Positions 20,426 through 31,284 are shown, counted from the first letter of the stretch. The stretch: 64,000 nucleotides of DNA from Staphylococcus condimenti (GCF_001618885.1 NZ_CP015114.1:806001-870000); one strand, 5' to 3'. Notes: generated by a model not told the origin, from the letters alone. Numbers and translations are program-made.

Positions 20426-21613
20426 TTATATAATTTCTTCTTTACTTGATACCCGAACGAATACCACTTTTAGATACTTAGAAGGTTTATAATGCGGATT
20501 AGTTTTGAAGTCTTTTGGCAATCCCATTACCTCTTCAATTTCAAAATCTACATTCGCATCATTCAATGTTTTTTTAATCATATTTTTGAATGCTTTAGAA
20601 GAAAGTGCACTTGAATTTGTACTTAAAATTAATACACCGTCTTCATTCAAAATCGGTAATGCTTCTTCAATCAACTTATGATAATCTTTTTGTACTGTAA
20701 ATACCTTCTTCTTATTACGTGCAAAACTTGGGGGATCAATCACAATTGTGTCGTATACACGATTATGTCTTGCAGCATAATGATAGAAATCAAAAGTATC
20801 CATTACATAAATAAATTGTGTTTTCGGGTCAATACCATTTACCCCGAAATTCTCTTCTGTCAAACTTCTTGAACGGTTTGCTAAATCAACACTTGTAGTA
20901 TCCGCTGCGGTTTCAGCTGCAATAACTGAAAATGCTCCAGTATAACTGAAAAGATTCAATACATGATGATCAGGTGCATAAACATCACGTAGTTTTTTAC
21001 GTACTTCTTTTTGGTCTAAGAAAATGCCCGTCATTGGACCGTCGTCTAAATCAACATTATAAAATGTAAAGTTTTCTTCAATGATAATTGGAAATTCTGG
21101 AGCTTCACCAGTTACGTATCCACTTTCAACAGCATCATCTTTAAATCGTGTTTTTTCAAAGATTGAAGTATATGGAAAGACATCTTGAACCGCATTAAGT
21201 ACAATATTTCTAAATGCATAAATACCTTTTGAATACCATTGAACAAGTAAGTGACCATTATAATTATCTATAGTTAATCCGCCGATTCCATCTCCTTCTG
21301 CATTAAAAAGACGAAATGCATTTGTGCCATCTATATTAAAGAAATATTGACGGTAATCTAATGCTTCTTGGAATAATTCTGTAAAAAATGATGTATCGAT
21401 TGTTTGCTCTGAGTCATAACTTAATACCCAACCTAATCCTTTATGTTGACGTCCAACATAAGCAGTTGCGATATAACGTCCATTATCAGTAACAATGTGA
21501 AAAATATCTCCATCTTCTAAATGGCTATGCTCATATATATCTTCTTCGTCTACTAAAGGATATTGATTTAAATACTTTTGTTCTTTACCTTTATTAATAA
21601 CTGCTGTCTTCAT
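20426..21613 (-). CDS. Class I rRNA large-subunit methyltransferase, RlmI/YwbD type
   Basis: 395-aa protein with an N-terminal PUA-like RNA-binding region (about residues 1-75), a middle domain, and a C-terminal SAM-dependent methyltransferase. SAM motif I is seen in VLNLFSYTGAFSVIAAE, and the catalytic loop is IDPPSFARNKKK. RlmI of E. coli methylates a cytosine of 23S rRNA, but the exact base here is not shown by the sequence. First gene of a two-gene unit with the DUF697-like gene. Confidence 0.85.
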   Translation of the reverse strand: MKTAVINKGKEQKYLNQYPLVDEEDIYEHSHLEDGDIFHIVTDNGRYIATAYVGRQHKGLGWVLSYDSEQTIDTSFFTELFQEALDYRQYFFNIDGTNAFRLFNAEGDGIGGLTIDNYNGHLLVQWYSKGIYAFRNIVLNAVQDVFPYTSIFEKTRFKDDAVESGYVTGEAPEFPIIIEENFTFYNVDLDDGPMTGIFLDQKEVRKKLRDVYAPDHHVLNLFSYTGAFSVIAAETAADTTSVDLANRSRSLTEENFGVNGIDPKTQFIYVMDTFDFYHYAARHNRVYDTIVIDPPSFARNKKKVFTVQKDYHKLIEEALPILNEDGVLILSTNSSALSSKAFKNMIKKTLNDANVDFEIEEVMGLPKDFKTNPHYKPSKYLKVVFVRVSSKEEII

Positions 21614-21687
21614 ATTAAATTCCGCCTTTTATAAGTATTTTATTTCATGTTAACGTATCATAACTTTCCTTTCTAAAAAGAAAGTTT

Positions 21688-21723
21688 AAAAAGCTGAGAA
21701 ACTACTTAGCGTTCCTCAGCTTT
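21688..21723 (-). terminator. Terminator of the membrane protein gene
   Basis: AAAGCTGAG and CTCAGCTTT pair and are followed by TTTAAAC on the minus strand, 6 bases past the stop codon of the polytopic membrane protein gene. Confidence 0.75.
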
Positions 21724-21728
21724 GAATT

Positions 21729-23030
21729 TTACTGATTATCTACAGGAGTACGCATTTGAATTACAAACGCAATAATGACTGCAACCAGCATAATTAATAA
21801 AATTGGTGTGATAAAAATAGATAATAACAACCCGTGAATCATGATATTCACAAACTCAGTCAACAATTTAAAGAATAAGATACTGATCATGAACATTTGT
21901 ACATAATAAAATTTACCACGTAAGAAATGCGTTAATGTTGTAATGATATAAATTATAATCACAACTAACAGTAAGAATAAAGTAATCCATTCAATGACGT
22001 AAGAAGTTTGGGATAATTCCCATTCACCTGAGGCAAATAAAGCATTTCTGTTATTCAATTCTAATAAGGTAAATAAGAATAAAACAATACCGCAAATCAG
22101 TTCAACAATTCCCGGTTTAATCCATTTTGGACGTTTCATCCAGTTAGGAATATCATCGTCTTGTATATCAATTTTTTCCTTGATTGTGTTTTTGAATTTA
22201 TCACGTTTATTTCTGATTTTTTCTAAATCGATGCTTCGTCGAGTTCGATGTGTAAATTCTTGTGTACGTTCTTGGAACTCACGGAATTGTTCTTTCGTCT
22301 GGCTCATTGCACCATTTTTATCCGTACGAGAATACTCCATCTCTTCGCCTAGCTCTGCTTTAGTAAGCGGTAATGATCTTCTAAGGAAAAGGAAATTCCA
22401 AATCGATATTTGGGCTAGTATCCACATTACGATGAAGAAAGCATTTACACTTAAAATATCTATCATCGCAATTTCATGACTCTCGATACGGCCATATAAT
22501 GCAATTTGTGTTATTAAATAACTAATTCCATATGCAGAAATTATCCATAAATAGTGTTCTTTTCTATGATTATGGTTCAAATCATCTTTATAGACAATGT
22601 AACCTGTATGCACGATAAATGGTACAACAAAAATAATTGCCGCAAAGCCATAGACTTGTGTCATCAAGATAATTGTAATAATAAAGAATAAAATTCCCAC
22701 AATTAGGAAGAATATTGAAATGTCATAATCATATTTTGTTGTCACGAATAACAAATAACCAATCCATAATAATGCAACGCCGAATACTATGATAAATATG
22801 GCACTGAATATAGGGAACTGGCCGATAAACCGACTCATAATCCGGATAATTTCTCCGAAAAATGCGTTGATAAAATCCCACACATTATAAATATGTATAT
22901 CAACCTTGCTCCCCTTAGCAAGCTTATGAATAAAGGACAAATTCAAAAGTATTATGATTCCAATGAAAAGTGAAACAATGCCAATAATCAAACTAAAAAT
23001 GATCTCAGCGTGCTTCTTAAAATACGACAT
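21729..23030 (-). CDS. Polytopic membrane protein of unknown function
   Basis: 433 aa. About five hydrophobic helices occupy residues 1-210, then a charged, probably coiled-coil cytoplasmic segment (about 215-290, rich in Arg, Glu, Gln), then four more helices to the C terminus. I do not recognise a named family; similar two-lobed proteins are annotated as hypothetical in staphylococci. The start at 23030 (MSYFKKHAEIIF) is preceded by GAGGTG at good spacing, and the longer frame start at 23063 is not. It stands alone and diverges from the riboswitch-controlled ykoEDC genes. Confidence 0.72.
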   Translation of the reverse strand: MSYFKKHAEIIFSLIIGIVSLFIGIIILLNLSFIHKLAKGSKVDIHIYNVWDFINAFFGEIIRIMSRFIGQFPIFSAIFIIVFGVALLWIGYLLFVTTKYDYDISIFFLIVGILFFIITIILMTQVYGFAAIIFVVPFIVHTGYIVYKDDLNHNHRKEHYLWIISAYGISYLITQIALYGRIESHEIAMIDILSVNAFFIVMWILAQISIWNFLFLRRSLPLTKAELGEEMEYSRTDKNGAMSQTKEQFREFQERTQEFTHRTRRSIDLEKIRNKRDKFKNTIKEKIDIQDDDIPNWMKRPKWIKPGIVELICGIVLFLFTLLELNNRNALFASGEWELSQTSYVIEWITLFLLLVVIIIYIITTLTHFLRGKFYYVQMFMISILFFKLLTEFVNIMIHGLLLSIFITPILLIMLVAVIIAFVIQMRTPVDNQ

Positions 23031-23233
23031 GTTTTTCACCTCATAGTTATTATATAGGAACATAAGTGTTGTGTCTTTAGTGAATGCAATAAATCATTCT
23101 ATGGTAGTACATAGTATATAGGAATTAAAGTTTACTCTCAATCGGTTAATACCCTAAATTAATGCTTAAAATGCTTATTCATAAAAATCCTAAAGGATAT
23201 TGTAATAGTAAGCCTTAACGTTCTAAAAGCACC

Positions 23234-23262
23234 TTGACAATCACGTTTAAAAAGCATACATT
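23234..23262 (+). promoter_or_regulatory. SigA promoter of the TPP riboswitch-ykoEDC transcript
   Basis: -35 TTGACA, 17-bp spacer, -10 TACATT, ending about 20 bases before the riboswitch. Confidence 0.75.
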
Positions 23263-23283
23263 TATTATAAATCAATATAGAAA

Positions 23284-23372
23284 GCACTAGGGGTGTTTCG
23301 TAACTGAGATGAAGCAGTTTTGCTTCAAACCCTTTGAACCTGATCTAGCTGAGACTAGCGTAGGAAAGTGTG
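23284..23372 (+). ncRNA. TPP (thiamin pyrophosphate) riboswitch
   Basis: THI-element signature in order: GGGGTG, then CTGAGATGA, then ACCCTTTGAACCTGATCTAG, then a short variable stem CTAGCTGAGACTAG, then CGTAGGAAAGTG. All the conserved TPP-binding blocks are present. It lies in the 5' leader of ykoE, so thiamin pyrophosphate should repress the transporter genes. Confidence 0.95.
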
Positions 23373-23423
23373 GGATGTCTGCCGGCAATTTAATAAGGGC
23401 TATGCCGGTCTGTTCCGATGCCT

Positions 23424-23465
23424 ATTTCACGCAGCTTGCTAGACAAGTTTGTGTGTTTTTTATTT
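23424..23465 (+). terminator. Expression-platform terminator of the TPP riboswitch
   Basis: CGCAGCTTG and CAAGTTTGTG pair, with some G-U pairs and one bulge, and run into TTTTTTATTT just before the ykoE Shine-Dalgarno. It is a plausible riboswitch-controlled terminator; pairing strength was judged by eye. Confidence 0.6.
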
Positions 23466-23484
23466 ATAGGAGGAATTATTGCTT

Positions 23485-24060
23485 ATGTCAAAAGGACTTA
23501 AACTTTCAGACATCTTGGTAACTGTATTAATTGCAGTGGTTTTCGCTATTATTTACAACATTTGGAATTTAGTTTACAAAGCGATGCAAGTCACTGGACT
23601 ACACCTTGAAGAACTCTCTTATGGTATGTGGTTCGCAGCTGCAGTCGTAGCTTACTTGATCATCCCTAAACCTGGTATTGCAATACTTGCTGAATTTGCA
23701 GCGGGTGCTGGTGAAACAATTGTTATGGGACGCTTTGATATTGCAACAATGGTTTATGGATTATTGCAAGGGATAGCTTGTGAAATCATTTTTGCGATTT
23801 TCCGTTACAAATCACGTACAGTAATGGTCGCAATGCTTGCTGGTTTAGCTGCCGCACTAGTGACTTTCCCTATCGACTACTACTATGGTTATTTAGGAGA
23901 AGTTGCAGGTTGGAACTTGTTCTTATATGTATTCTTCCGTTGTATCAGCGGTATTGTACTTGCAGGTCTCTTCCCTTATTACTTAGTTAAAGCACTCGAT
24001 AAGACAGGTGTTACGAAATTATTCAGACCTGCTTCTCAAAAAGATTACGATAATTTGTAA
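23485..24060 (+). CDS. ykoE: YkoE, substrate-binding (S) component of thiamin-precursor ECF transporter
   Basis: 191-aa membrane protein with five or six helices. It is the ECF S subunit thought to bind thiamin or its hydroxymethylpyrimidine precursor, consistent with the TPP riboswitch ahead of it. Start chosen at the ATG (MSKGLKLSDIL) 11 bases after AGGAGG. A TTG two codons earlier (23479) has tighter spacing and could be used instead. Followed at 12 bp by the ATPase gene, so it forms one unit with ykoD and ykoC. Confidence 0.88.
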   Translation: MSKGLKLSDILVTVLIAVVFAIIYNIWNLVYKAMQVTGLHLEELSYGMWFAAAVVAYLIIPKPGIAILAEFAAGAGETIVMGRFDIATMVYGLLQGIACEIIFAIFRYKSRTVMVAMLAGLAAALVTFPIDYYYGYLGEVAGWNLFLYVFFRCISGIVLAGLFPYYLVKALDKTGVTKLFRPASQKDYDNL

Positions 24061-24072
24061 GGAGAATTCACC

Positions 24073-25482
24073 TTGTTACGTGCCAAAAATTTACGACTCA
24101 AATATCCAAATGCGCCTGACAAAATATTTGATGGCTTAAATATAGAAATACAGGATAAGCAAAAAGTCTTATTATTAGGACCATCAGGATGTGGAAAAAG
24201 TACATTACTCAATGTACTAAGTGGGATTGTTCCTAATTTAATAGAGTTTCCGATGAAGTATGATGAACTAGAAGTTGATTTAAATAGTGGTGTTATTTTC
24301 CAAGATCCTGATACTCAATTTTGTATGCCGAAAGTTTATGAAGAACTTGCTTTTGTATTAGAAAATAGACAAGTCCCCCGCAAAGAAATGGATCAATTAA
24401 TTTTAGATGCTTTAGCTTCAGTTGATTTAGATGTGGGACCAAAGCAAACTGTACAAAAGTTAAGTGGCGGAATGAAACAAAAATTAGCAATTGCTGAAAC
24501 AGTCTTACAAAAAGCTCACACCCTCTTTTTAGATGAGCCAACAGCAATGTTAGATGTGGATGCTACTGAAGATCTGTGGAATCATATTAAAGAAATGTGG
24601 CATGACCAAACTGTTTTAATCGTTGAACACAAAGTTGAACATATTTGGGAACATATTGACCGTGTTATTTTAATGAATTACCACGGTGAGATTATTGCCG
24701 ATGATACACCTGAAGTTATTTTACATCAACATGAAGCATTATTAACTGAATATGGTGTGTGGCATCCTCGTGCTTGGGATTATGCACCTGAAAGTACTTT
24801 GCCATCAGATTCTGAAATCCAACCTGATTTTCAATTCCGTAATGGTGAAATTATACGCGGTAAAAAATCATTAATTCAAATCCCGGAATTTGAAATCGGG
24901 GCTGGAGAATGGATTACTATTACCGGAAAAAACGGTTCAGGCAAAACAACATTGCTAGAATCTATGATGCAGTTGATCAAGTATCGCGGTAAAATGACCT
25001 ACCAAGGTCAGCATTTAAATAAAATTAAAGAAGCTGCTCAGCATATGTATTTGGTCTATCAAAATCCTGAATTACAGTTCATTACAAACTCTGTATATGA
25101 AGAAATCTTTATTAATTTTAGTGGCGACCACGCAAAAGATGCAACTGAGGAACTTATTAAAATGCTGAACTTAGAAGCTGTGCGCGACCACCATCCATTC
25201 GAACTTTCAATGGGACAAAAGCGTCGTTTAAGTGTCGCAACTGCATTAAGTTCACGTGCAGATATTATCTTGTTGGATGAACCGACTTTTGGTTTAGATA
25301 GTCATAATACTTTCAACTTGTTATCTTTATTTCAAAAACGTGTCGCTCAAGGTCAAACAATTGTGATGGTAACACATGACCCTCATATAATTGAGCGCTA
25401 TCCGACAAGACGCATTGAATTACGCGATCATTTACTAAGTGAAGAACAACTTTTTGAAACGGAAGGTGAATATAATGTATGA
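24073..25482 (+). CDS. ykoD: YkoD, duplicated ATPase of thiamin-precursor ECF transporter
   Basis: Two fused ABC ATPase halves, 469 aa. First half: Walker A GPSGCGKST near residue 36, signature LSGGMKQKLA, Walker B TLFLDEPTAML. Second half: GKNGSGKTT near residue 292, signature LSMGQKRRLSV (with Met replacing one Gly) and ILLDEPTFGLD, HD switch in VTHDPH. Start is TTG, with AAGGAG before it. It overlaps ykoC by 8 bases. Confidence 0.9.
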   Translation: MLRAKNLRLKYPNAPDKIFDGLNIEIQDKQKVLLLGPSGCGKSTLLNVLSGIVPNLIEFPMKYDELEVDLNSGVIFQDPDTQFCMPKVYEELAFVLENRQVPRKEMDQLILDALASVDLDVGPKQTVQKLSGGMKQKLAIAETVLQKAHTLFLDEPTAMLDVDATEDLWNHIKEMWHDQTVLIVEHKVEHIWEHIDRVILMNYHGEIIADDTPEVILHQHEALLTEYGVWHPRAWDYAPESTLPSDSEIQPDFQFRNGEIIRGKKSLIQIPEFEIGAGEWITITGKNGSGKTTLLESMMQLIKYRGKMTYQGQHLNKIKEAAQHMYLVYQNPELQFITNSVYEEIFINFSGDHAKDATEELIKMLNLEAVRDHHPFELSMGQKRRLSVATALSSRADIILLDEPTFGLDSHNTFNLLSLFQKRVAQGQTIVMVTHDPHIIERYPTRRIELRDHLLSEEQLFETEGEYNV

Positions 25483-26269
25483 AGCATGGAAACGCTATTT
25501 CACCTTCGTTGATAATGTCAATATCATCACGAAATTAGGATTAGGTGTATTCCTATTTTTCTTCGTTATTTTCGTGCACAACTTTGATATTATGATTTAT
25601 TTGACTGCGTTTATGTTGATATTCTTACTTATTTTCGGGGGCATGAAATTCAAAGTCACAGCTTTGTTTGTTTTATATACCGTAATATTCAGTATTATCT
25701 CTGCACTCTTTATGATTTTTTACGGAGACGGGACACATACCCTCTTCAAGTTAGGTATTATCAACATCACAACTGAAAGTTTAGTTCGTGGTCTGCATTT
25801 ATCAATGCGTACAGATACTGTGACATTCTTTGGCATCGTTATGGCCTTTACTTCTCAAATTGTCATGATTTTTTACAGTTTAATGCAGCACTTAAAAGTT
25901 AAACCAAAAGTAGCTTATGCATTTATGGCAGCAATTCGTATGGTGCCGCTTATTATTTCCTCATTTGTACAATTACGCAAGTCTTTAAAAATGCGTTATC
26001 AAATGGTGGATAAATCGAATTATCGTGGATTTGCACGAATGAAACATTTAATTATTCCGTTGCTCAGTCAAAACATTCGTAAAGCACATCAACTTTCAGT
26101 TGCTATGGAGAAAAAAGGTTTTAAAGACGGTCCGAGAACATATTATTATAATGCACCATTTAGTTATCGTGATATCCTCTTTATCCTGTTGTTTGCGATA
26201 ATCTTAATTATTGCTGTATTATTAGCACATTATTTACCTATTACAGGAATTACAGACGTGCGCGGTTGA
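25475..26269 (+). CDS. ykoC: YkoC, transmembrane (T) component of thiamin-precursor ECF transporter
   Basis: 264-aa permease linking the ATPase to the S component. Multiple hydrophobic helices in the first half and a basic cytoplasmic loop with coupling-helix motifs AIRMVPL and MEKKGF. Start at the ATG at 25475 (MYEAWKRYF), preceded by AAGGTGA, inside the 3' end of ykoD; the longer in-frame start lies too far upstream. Confidence 0.88.
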   Translation: MYEAWKRYFTFVDNVNIITKLGLGVFLFFFVIFVHNFDIMIYLTAFMLIFLLIFGGMKFKVTALFVLYTVIFSIISALFMIFYGDGTHTLFKLGIINITTESLVRGLHLSMRTDTVTFFGIVMAFTSQIVMIFYSLMQHLKVKPKVAYAFMAAIRMVPLIISSFVQLRKSLKMRYQMVDKSNYRGFARMKHLIIPLLSQNIRKAHQLSVAMEKKGFKDGPRTYYYNAPFSYRDILFILLFAIILIIAVLLAHYLPITGITDVRG

Positions 26270-26365
26270 CGCACTCAAAACTTTTCCTTACAATGCATAT
26301 CTGGGTTGTGGTAGTCGAGCTGCAACCCAACCAATTTTACATTTTCATTCATCCATATCTTTTCC

Positions 26366-26410
26366 AGCAGTGAGCGGTTACCGATTCAACCGTTTACTGC
26401 TTATTTTTTT
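26366..26410 (+). terminator. Terminator of ykoEDC
   Basis: AGCAGT-CGGTT and AACCG-ACTGCT pair with small internal mismatches and are followed by TATTTTTTT. An additional hairpin GGGTTG/CAACCC without a T-run sits upstream at 26303-26328. Confidence 0.8.
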
Positions 26411-26496
26411 AACCTTAAAATAATTAAAAGTATCGTGCAATTAATGCTATAATAAATATATACTGAATATTCGCACAGAAACTGGAGGATTTCATT

Positions 26497-26721
26497 ATGA
26501 AAAAGAGAAATGACGCATATGATAAGGGTTATCAGCAAGCCGCTAAAGAAATTGACACTATGGCAAAATTAAAAAATAAAAAGAGACGCTTAAATCGTTA
26601 TATTAAAAAACGTAAAAGAGCTTGGAAGTGGCGTCAATTATTCAATAAACACAGCTCTCGCTTTATCGCGGGTTATAAACAAGCTTATATCGACATGGCT
26701 AAATCTGTTCCAGAAGATTAA
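26497..26721 (+). CDS. Small highly basic hypothetical protein
   Basis: 74 aa, rich in Lys and Arg (KKRRLNRYIKKRKRAWKWR in the centre), with Tyr and Gln near both ends (YDKGYQQA, AGYKQAYIDMA). No membrane segment. GGAGG lies nine bases before the ATG, and the gene has its own terminator, so it is a real, singly transcribed gene. I do not recognise its family. A nucleic-acid-binding or ribosome-associated role would fit the charge but is not shown. Confidence 0.7.
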   Translation: MKKRNDAYDKGYQQAAKEIDTMAKLKNKKRRLNRYIKKRKRAWKWRQLFNKHSSRFIAGYKQAYIDMAKSVPED

Positions 26722-26776
26722 CTTAAAACATGCCTTCTATTGAATTTTAAAAATTTCTTTCTTAAAACTAAATGAA

Positions 26777-26829
26777 AAAGTGCTCTATTATCTAAACAAT
26801 TGTATTTAGAATTAATAGAGCACTTTTTT
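26777..26829 (+). terminator. Terminator of the small basic protein gene
   Basis: AAAGTGCTCTATTA and TAATAGAGCACTTT pair perfectly across a 22-base loop and run into a T-tract. Confidence 0.88.
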
Positions 26830-26872
26830 GTATAGTTATCATTTTCTTATACCGATTTATAATTTTACTTGA

Positions 26873-26906
26873 GAAAAAATGAGACACCTTAAGAGGCATC
26901 TCATTT
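26873..26906 (-). terminator. Terminator of the purine operon
   Basis: Read on the minus strand, AAATGAGA-GCC and GG-TCTCATTT pair around a 6-base loop and are followed by TTTTCTC, a few bases past the purD stop. Confidence 0.8.
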
Positions 26907-26911
26907 ATTAT

Positions 26912-28159
26912 TTACGCTTCATGTTTGATTGCTTTATCACTGATATCACGACGATAGAATAAACCTTCACTGTCAATTGCATCAGCTTTTTTATAAGCAT
27001 TCACTTTAGCTTCACTTACAGTCTTGCCTTCACCGATAACTAAGATAACACGTCCGCCGGAAGTAACATAATCATTGTCTTCTTTTTTCAAGCCGCTAAC
27101 AAAAGTTTGACCATCTAAATCAAAGCCGCTGACTTTAACACCTTTTTCATAAGTTCCAGGATAGCCTTTAGATGCTAGCATAACACCAACAACCGCTTCA
27201 TCTTTCCATTGATACTCTATTGCCTTACGTGCTTCTAAGTCTAAGATATGCTGCATCAAATCACTCTCTAAGCGAGTTAACAGCACTTGTGCTTCCGGAT
27301 CACCGAAACGTGCATTAAATTCGATGACTTTAGGCCCTTCTTCAGTCAAAATCGCACCAATGTATAATACACCAAAGAACGGATAACCTTCTTCTTGCAT
27401 CGCTTTCGCAATAGGTTGTGCAATTTCAGTATTTGTACGTTCTAATATATCTTCCGAAATGTGCGGTACAGGACAATAAGCACCCATACCCCCTGTATTA
27501 GGACCTTTATCATCATCAAATGCACGCTTATGGTCTTGTGCAATCGTATCAAAAGGTACAGCATAATCTCCATTAACAAATGTCATCACAGAGTACTCTT
27601 CGCCTTCTAAGAACTCTTCAAAGACAACCTTTCCAGTTTCTTCTGGATATAATGTTTCAACTGCTTCTTTAGCTTCTTCACGTGTCATCGCAATAATAAC
27701 ACCTTTACCCGCAGCTAAGCCGTCTTTTTTTAAGACAACAGGAATCTTGCAGTCTTCAACATATTTTAACGCTTCAGACTTAGAATCCACTTCTACATAT
27801 TCTGCTGTTGGAATATCATATTTCTCCATGATACGTTTCGCAAATGATTTAGAACCTTCAATTTGTGCTGCTTTTTCTCCTGGTCCGAAGACTTTAACAC
27901 CTGCTTGACGCAATTTATCTCCTAAACCTTCAGTTAATGGTTGCTCTGGTCCTACTACTGTCCATTCAACATCATGGTCTTTCGCAAATTCAACAATCTC
28001 ATCATGGGCTGTTTCAGCAATTTCACTATGCACTTCAGCAACACTTTTCATTGCTGCATTACCTGGAATTGCGAACACTTGATCTACGAGTTCAGATTGA
28101 TTTAATTTATGCGCAAGGACATGTTCTCTGCCCCCACCGCCGATTACTAATACTTTCAT
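26912..28159 (-). CDS. purD: Phosphoribosylamine-glycine ligase
   Basis: Joins glycine to phosphoribosylamine (step 2 of purine synthesis). ATP-grasp enzyme, 415 aa, with N-terminal [16 protein letters not shown]-grasp loop [14 protein letters not shown] and catalytic [27 protein letters not shown]. It is the last gene of the operon, 24 bp after purH, followed by the terminator. Confidence 0.96.
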   Translation of the reverse strand: MKVLVIGGGGREHVLAHKLNQSELVDQVFAIPGNAAMKSVAEVHSEIAETAHDEIVEFAKDHDVEWTVVGPEQPLTEGLGDKLRQAGVKVFGPGEKAAQIEGSKSFAKRIMEKYDIPTAEYVEVDSKSEALKYVEDCKIPVVLKKDGLAAGKGVIIAMTREEAKEAVETLYPEETGKVVFEEFLEGEEYSVMTFVNGDYAVPFDTIAQDHKRAFDDDKGPNTGGMGAYCPVPHISEDILERTNTEIAQPIAKAMQEEGYPFFGVLYIGAILTEEGPKVIEFNARFGDPEAQVLLTRLESDLMQHILDLEARKAIEYQWKDEAVVGVMLASKGYPGTYEKGVKVSGFDLDGQTFVSGLKKEDNDYVTSGGRVILVIGEGKTVSEAKVNAYKKADAIDSEGLFYRRDISDKAIKHEA

Positions 28160-28183
28160 CTTAAGCTTAAACCTCCTGATACC

Positions 28184-29662
28184 TTAATGTTTGAAGTGGC
28201 GTACACCTGTCATTACCATTGCAATGCCGTGTTTGTCTGCCATATCAATAGAGTCTTGGTCTTTAATAGATCCGCCTGGTTGTATAATTGCTTTAATGCC
28301 TGCTTTAGCAGCAAGTTCTACTGTATCATCCATTGGGAAGAAACCATCAGAAACAAGTGCGACATTATCATTAATTTCAATCGCACGCTCAATTGCGATT
28401 TCAGCTGAACCCACACGATTCATTTGACCTGCGCCAATACCAACTGTTTGATGATTATTGCTTAGAATGATGGCATTACTTTTTACTGAAGGAACTACTT
28501 TCCAGCCTAATTCCATAGCTTTCCATTGTTCTTCAGTCGGTTCTGCTTTTGTTACTACTTTCATATCGTCACGAGAAATTGTTTTTGTATCTTTGTCTTG
28601 TACTAAATAACCGCCAGATACAGATACATATTCTTTCTCATCGTGGTCTACTGTCATTTCAACTTCTAGCAAACGAATATTTTTCTTTTTCGTCAATACT
28701 TCTAAAGCTTCTTCAGTAAATGAAGGTGCAATAACAACCTCTAAAAAGATTGAATGTAACTTTTCAGCAAGTTCTTTTGTAACAGGACGATTCACTGCTA
28801 CAATACCACCGAAGATAGATTGGCTATCTGCATCATATGCATTTTGGAATGCTTCTTCGATAGAAGAACCTACACCTACACCGCATGGATTCATATGTTT
28901 TACTGCAACAGCAGCAGGTTCTTCAAACTTTTTAGCTAAAGCTAATGTTGCATCAGCATCTTTAATATTATTGAAGCTCAATTGTTTACCGTGTAATTGT
29001 TTTGCACCTGCAATTGTATTCGGTGCATCAGAAGTACGTACAAAGTATGCATCTTGCTGAGGGTTTTCACCATAACGTAAAGGTTCTTTATTTTCTTTAA
29101 AGAAGTTGACAATCGCATTATCATAATCATTTGTATGTTCAAATACTTTAATCATTAATGATTTGCGGAATGCTTCATCTAAAGTGTCATTTTTAATATG
29201 TTCAATCACTGCATCATAGTCAGAAGGATCTACAACAGTTGTAACATGTTTGAAGTTTTTAGCAGCCGCACGCAACATAGTAGGTCCGCCGATATCAATG
29301 TTTTCAATCGCGTCCATTTCTGTTACATCTGGGTTAGCAACTGTTTCTTTAAAAGGATATAAATTTACAACGACCATATCAATTAAATCTATACCTTTAT
29401 CTTTCAATTGTTGTAAATGTTCCGGTTTATCTCTGTCTGCTAAAATACCCCCGTGCACTGCAGGATGTAGTGTTTTTACACGACCATCCATGATTTCATC
29501 AAATTGCGTTAAATCTGATACTGATTTAACTGGCACCCCTGCTTCGTCTAGCGCACGTTTTGTTCCGCCAGTTGAATATAATTCATAATCTAAACCAACT
29601 AATGATTTGGCAAAGTCTACAATTCCACTTTTATCTGAAACACTCAAAATAACTTTTTTCAT
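28184..29662 (-). CDS. purH: Bifunctional AICAR transformylase / IMP cyclohydrolase
   Basis: Catalyses the final two steps to IMP. The N-terminal IMP cyclohydrolase domain (residues 1-190) begins [15 protein letters not shown], with [12 protein letters not shown]; the C-terminal AICAR transformylase domain has KHMNPCGVG with the catalytic Lys-His pair and [10 protein letters not shown] near the end. 492 aa is typical. It uses 10-formyl-THF, supplied by FolD, whose gene is divergent from this operon. Confidence 0.96.
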   Translation of the reverse strand: MKKVILSVSDKSGIVDFAKSLVGLDYELYSTGGTKRALDEAGVPVKSVSDLTQFDEIMDGRVKTLHPAVHGGILADRDKPEHLQQLKDKGIDLIDMVVVNLYPFKETVANPDVTEMDAIENIDIGGPTMLRAAAKNFKHVTTVVDPSDYDAVIEHIKNDTLDEAFRKSLMIKVFEHTNDYDNAIVNFFKENKEPLRYGENPQQDAYFVRTSDAPNTIAGAKQLHGKQLSFNNIKDADATLALAKKFEEPAAVAVKHMNPCGVGVGSSIEEAFQNAYDADSQSIFGGIVAVNRPVTKELAEKLHSIFLEVVIAPSFTEEALEVLTKKKNIRLLEVEMTVDHDEKEYVSVSGGYLVQDKDTKTISRDDMKVVTKAEPTEEQWKAMELGWKVVPSVKSNAIILSNNHQTVGIGAGQMNRVGSAEIAIERAIEINDNVALVSDGFFPMDDTVELAAKAGIKAIIQPGGSIKDQDSIDMADKHGIAMVMTGVRHFKH

Positions 29663-29679
29663 TTTAAAAATAGCCCCTC

Positions 29680-30246
29680 TTATCGAATAATGTTCGCAAT
29701 TACTTTAGGATATAATTCATATTCTAAATGTTTAATGCGGTCTTCAAGTTGTTCTTTTGTATCATCTGGATAGATGTCACATTGGCTTTGCTCGATAATT
29801 TCTCCAGTATCCATGCCGCTATCAACAAAATGTACTGTTGTACCTGTGACTTTATCTCCGCTTTCATATGCTTGTCCAATTGCATCAATACCTTTATATT
29901 TCGGCAAGAGTGCAGGATGAATATTTAAAATGCGGCCTTCGTATGCATCTAATAAATCGGCACCGATTAGACGCATATATCCTGCAAGCACAATCCATTC
30001 CACTTTTTCTTGTTTTAAAAGTTTAAGCAGTTGCTGCTCGTATTCTTTTTTAGAATTGAAAGTTTTAGGTAATGTGATATGGACCGGAATATCTAATTTT
30101 TCAGCACGCTGAATTGCATAAGCATCATCATGATCAACATATAGTGCTGTAATTTCAATATTATCTAATCTGCCATCTTGTATACGCTGAGCGATATTTT
30201 CAAAGTTACTTCCTGAACCTGAGGCAAAAACTGCTACTTTAGTCAC
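29680..30246 (-). CDS. purN: Phosphoribosylglycinamide formyltransferase
   Basis: Transfers formyl from 10-formyl-THF to GAR (step 3). 188 aa with [12 protein letters not shown] (substrate binding), LAGYMRLIG and the catalytic region [14 protein letters not shown], then [13 protein letters not shown]. It overlaps the purM stop by 4 bases (ATGA-type coupling). Confidence 0.95.
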   Translation of the reverse strand: MTKVAVFASGSGSNFENIAQRIQDGRLDNIEITALYVDHDDAYAIQRAEKLDIPVHITLPKTFNSKKEYEQQLLKLLKQEKVEWIVLAGYMRLIGADLLDAYEGRILNIHPALLPKYKGIDAIGQAYESGDKVTGTTVHFVDSGMDTGEIIEQSQCDIYPDDTKEQLEDRIKHLEYELYPKVIANIIR

Positions 30247-31280
30247 GCTTTAACCCCCGTTAACACAATCGGTTCATCGCCCGCTTCAATAATTTTACCG
30301 ATTTGATAAGCATCCACATTTTGTTCTTTTAAAATGCTCAATGTTTTTTCGGCATCCGCTTCATCAACTACTAATGTAAATCCGATACCCATATTAAAGA
30401 TGTTATACATTTCTTCAGTTTCAATGCTGCCTTCTTTTTGTAGCCAATCAAAAACAGCTGGTGTCGGGAAGGATTTAACGTCGATTTCAGCTGTGACACC
30501 TTCAGGCAATGCACGTGGAATATTTTCATAGAATCCGCCGCCAGTGATATGTGTCATCGCAAACAATTTCACTTGTTCTTTCACCGCTAAAACAGGTTTA
30601 ACATAAAGACGTGTAGGTTCTAAGAATGTATCTAAATAAGATTTACCATTTTCAAAGTCTGCATTAAGATCAACTTCTGAAGCTTTAATCAAATGACGTA
30701 CAAGACTATAACCATTTGAATGAATACCGCTTGAAGCAAGTCCAATAATCACTTGTCCTGGTTTTACAGCTGATCCATCGATATAATCATCCTTTTCAAC
30801 CGCACCTACTGCAAAGCCCGCTAAATCATATTCACCTTCATGATACATTTCGCCCATCTCAGCAGTCTCACCACCGATTAAAGCCGTGTTAGTCTCTTCA
30901 CAACCATCACTTACACCTTTAACGATTTGTTCAATCACTTCGGGCACTACTTTATTTGTTGCAATATAGTCTAAGAAATAAAGCGGTTCAGCTCCTGTTG
31001 TTAAAATATCGTTCACACACATTGCAACGGCATCAATACCGATTGTGTCATGTTTGTTATGATCAATCGCAAGTTTTAATTTAGTACCTACACCATCTGT
31101 ACCTGAAACTAAAACAGGTTTCTGCATATTTAATTGCGATAAATCAAATGCTGCACCGAAACCTCCTAAGCCACCTAGAACTTCTTTACGCATCGTACGT
31201 TGTACATGACTTTTCATACGTTCTACCGCTTCATAACCCGCATGAATATCTACACCTGCATTTTTATATGACTCTGCCAC
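30243..31280 (-). CDS. purM: Phosphoribosylformylglycinamidine cyclo-ligase (AIR synthetase)
   Basis: Cyclises FGAM to AIR (step 5), a member of the PurM/PurL ATPase fold. 345 aa beginning [12 protein letters not shown], with [12 protein letters not shown] (nucleotide binding), [10 protein letters not shown] and [11 protein letters not shown]. It starts 4 bp past purF and overlaps purN by 4 bases. Confidence 0.96.
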   Translation of the reverse strand: MAESYKNAGVDIHAGYEAVERMKSHVQRTMRKEVLGGLGGFGAAFDLSQLNMQKPVLVSGTDGVGTKLKLAIDHNKHDTIGIDAVAMCVNDILTTGAEPLYFLDYIATNKVVPEVIEQIVKGVSDGCEETNTALIGGETAEMGEMYHEGEYDLAGFAVGAVEKDDYIDGSAVKPGQVIIGLASSGIHSNGYSLVRHLIKASEVDLNADFENGKSYLDTFLEPTRLYVKPVLAVKEQVKLFAMTHITGGGFYENIPRALPEGVTAEIDVKSFPTPAVFDWLQKEGSIETEEMYNIFNMGIGFTLVVDEADAEKTLSILKEQNVDAYQIGKIIEAGDEPIVLTGVKA

Positions 31281-31284
31281 AGCT

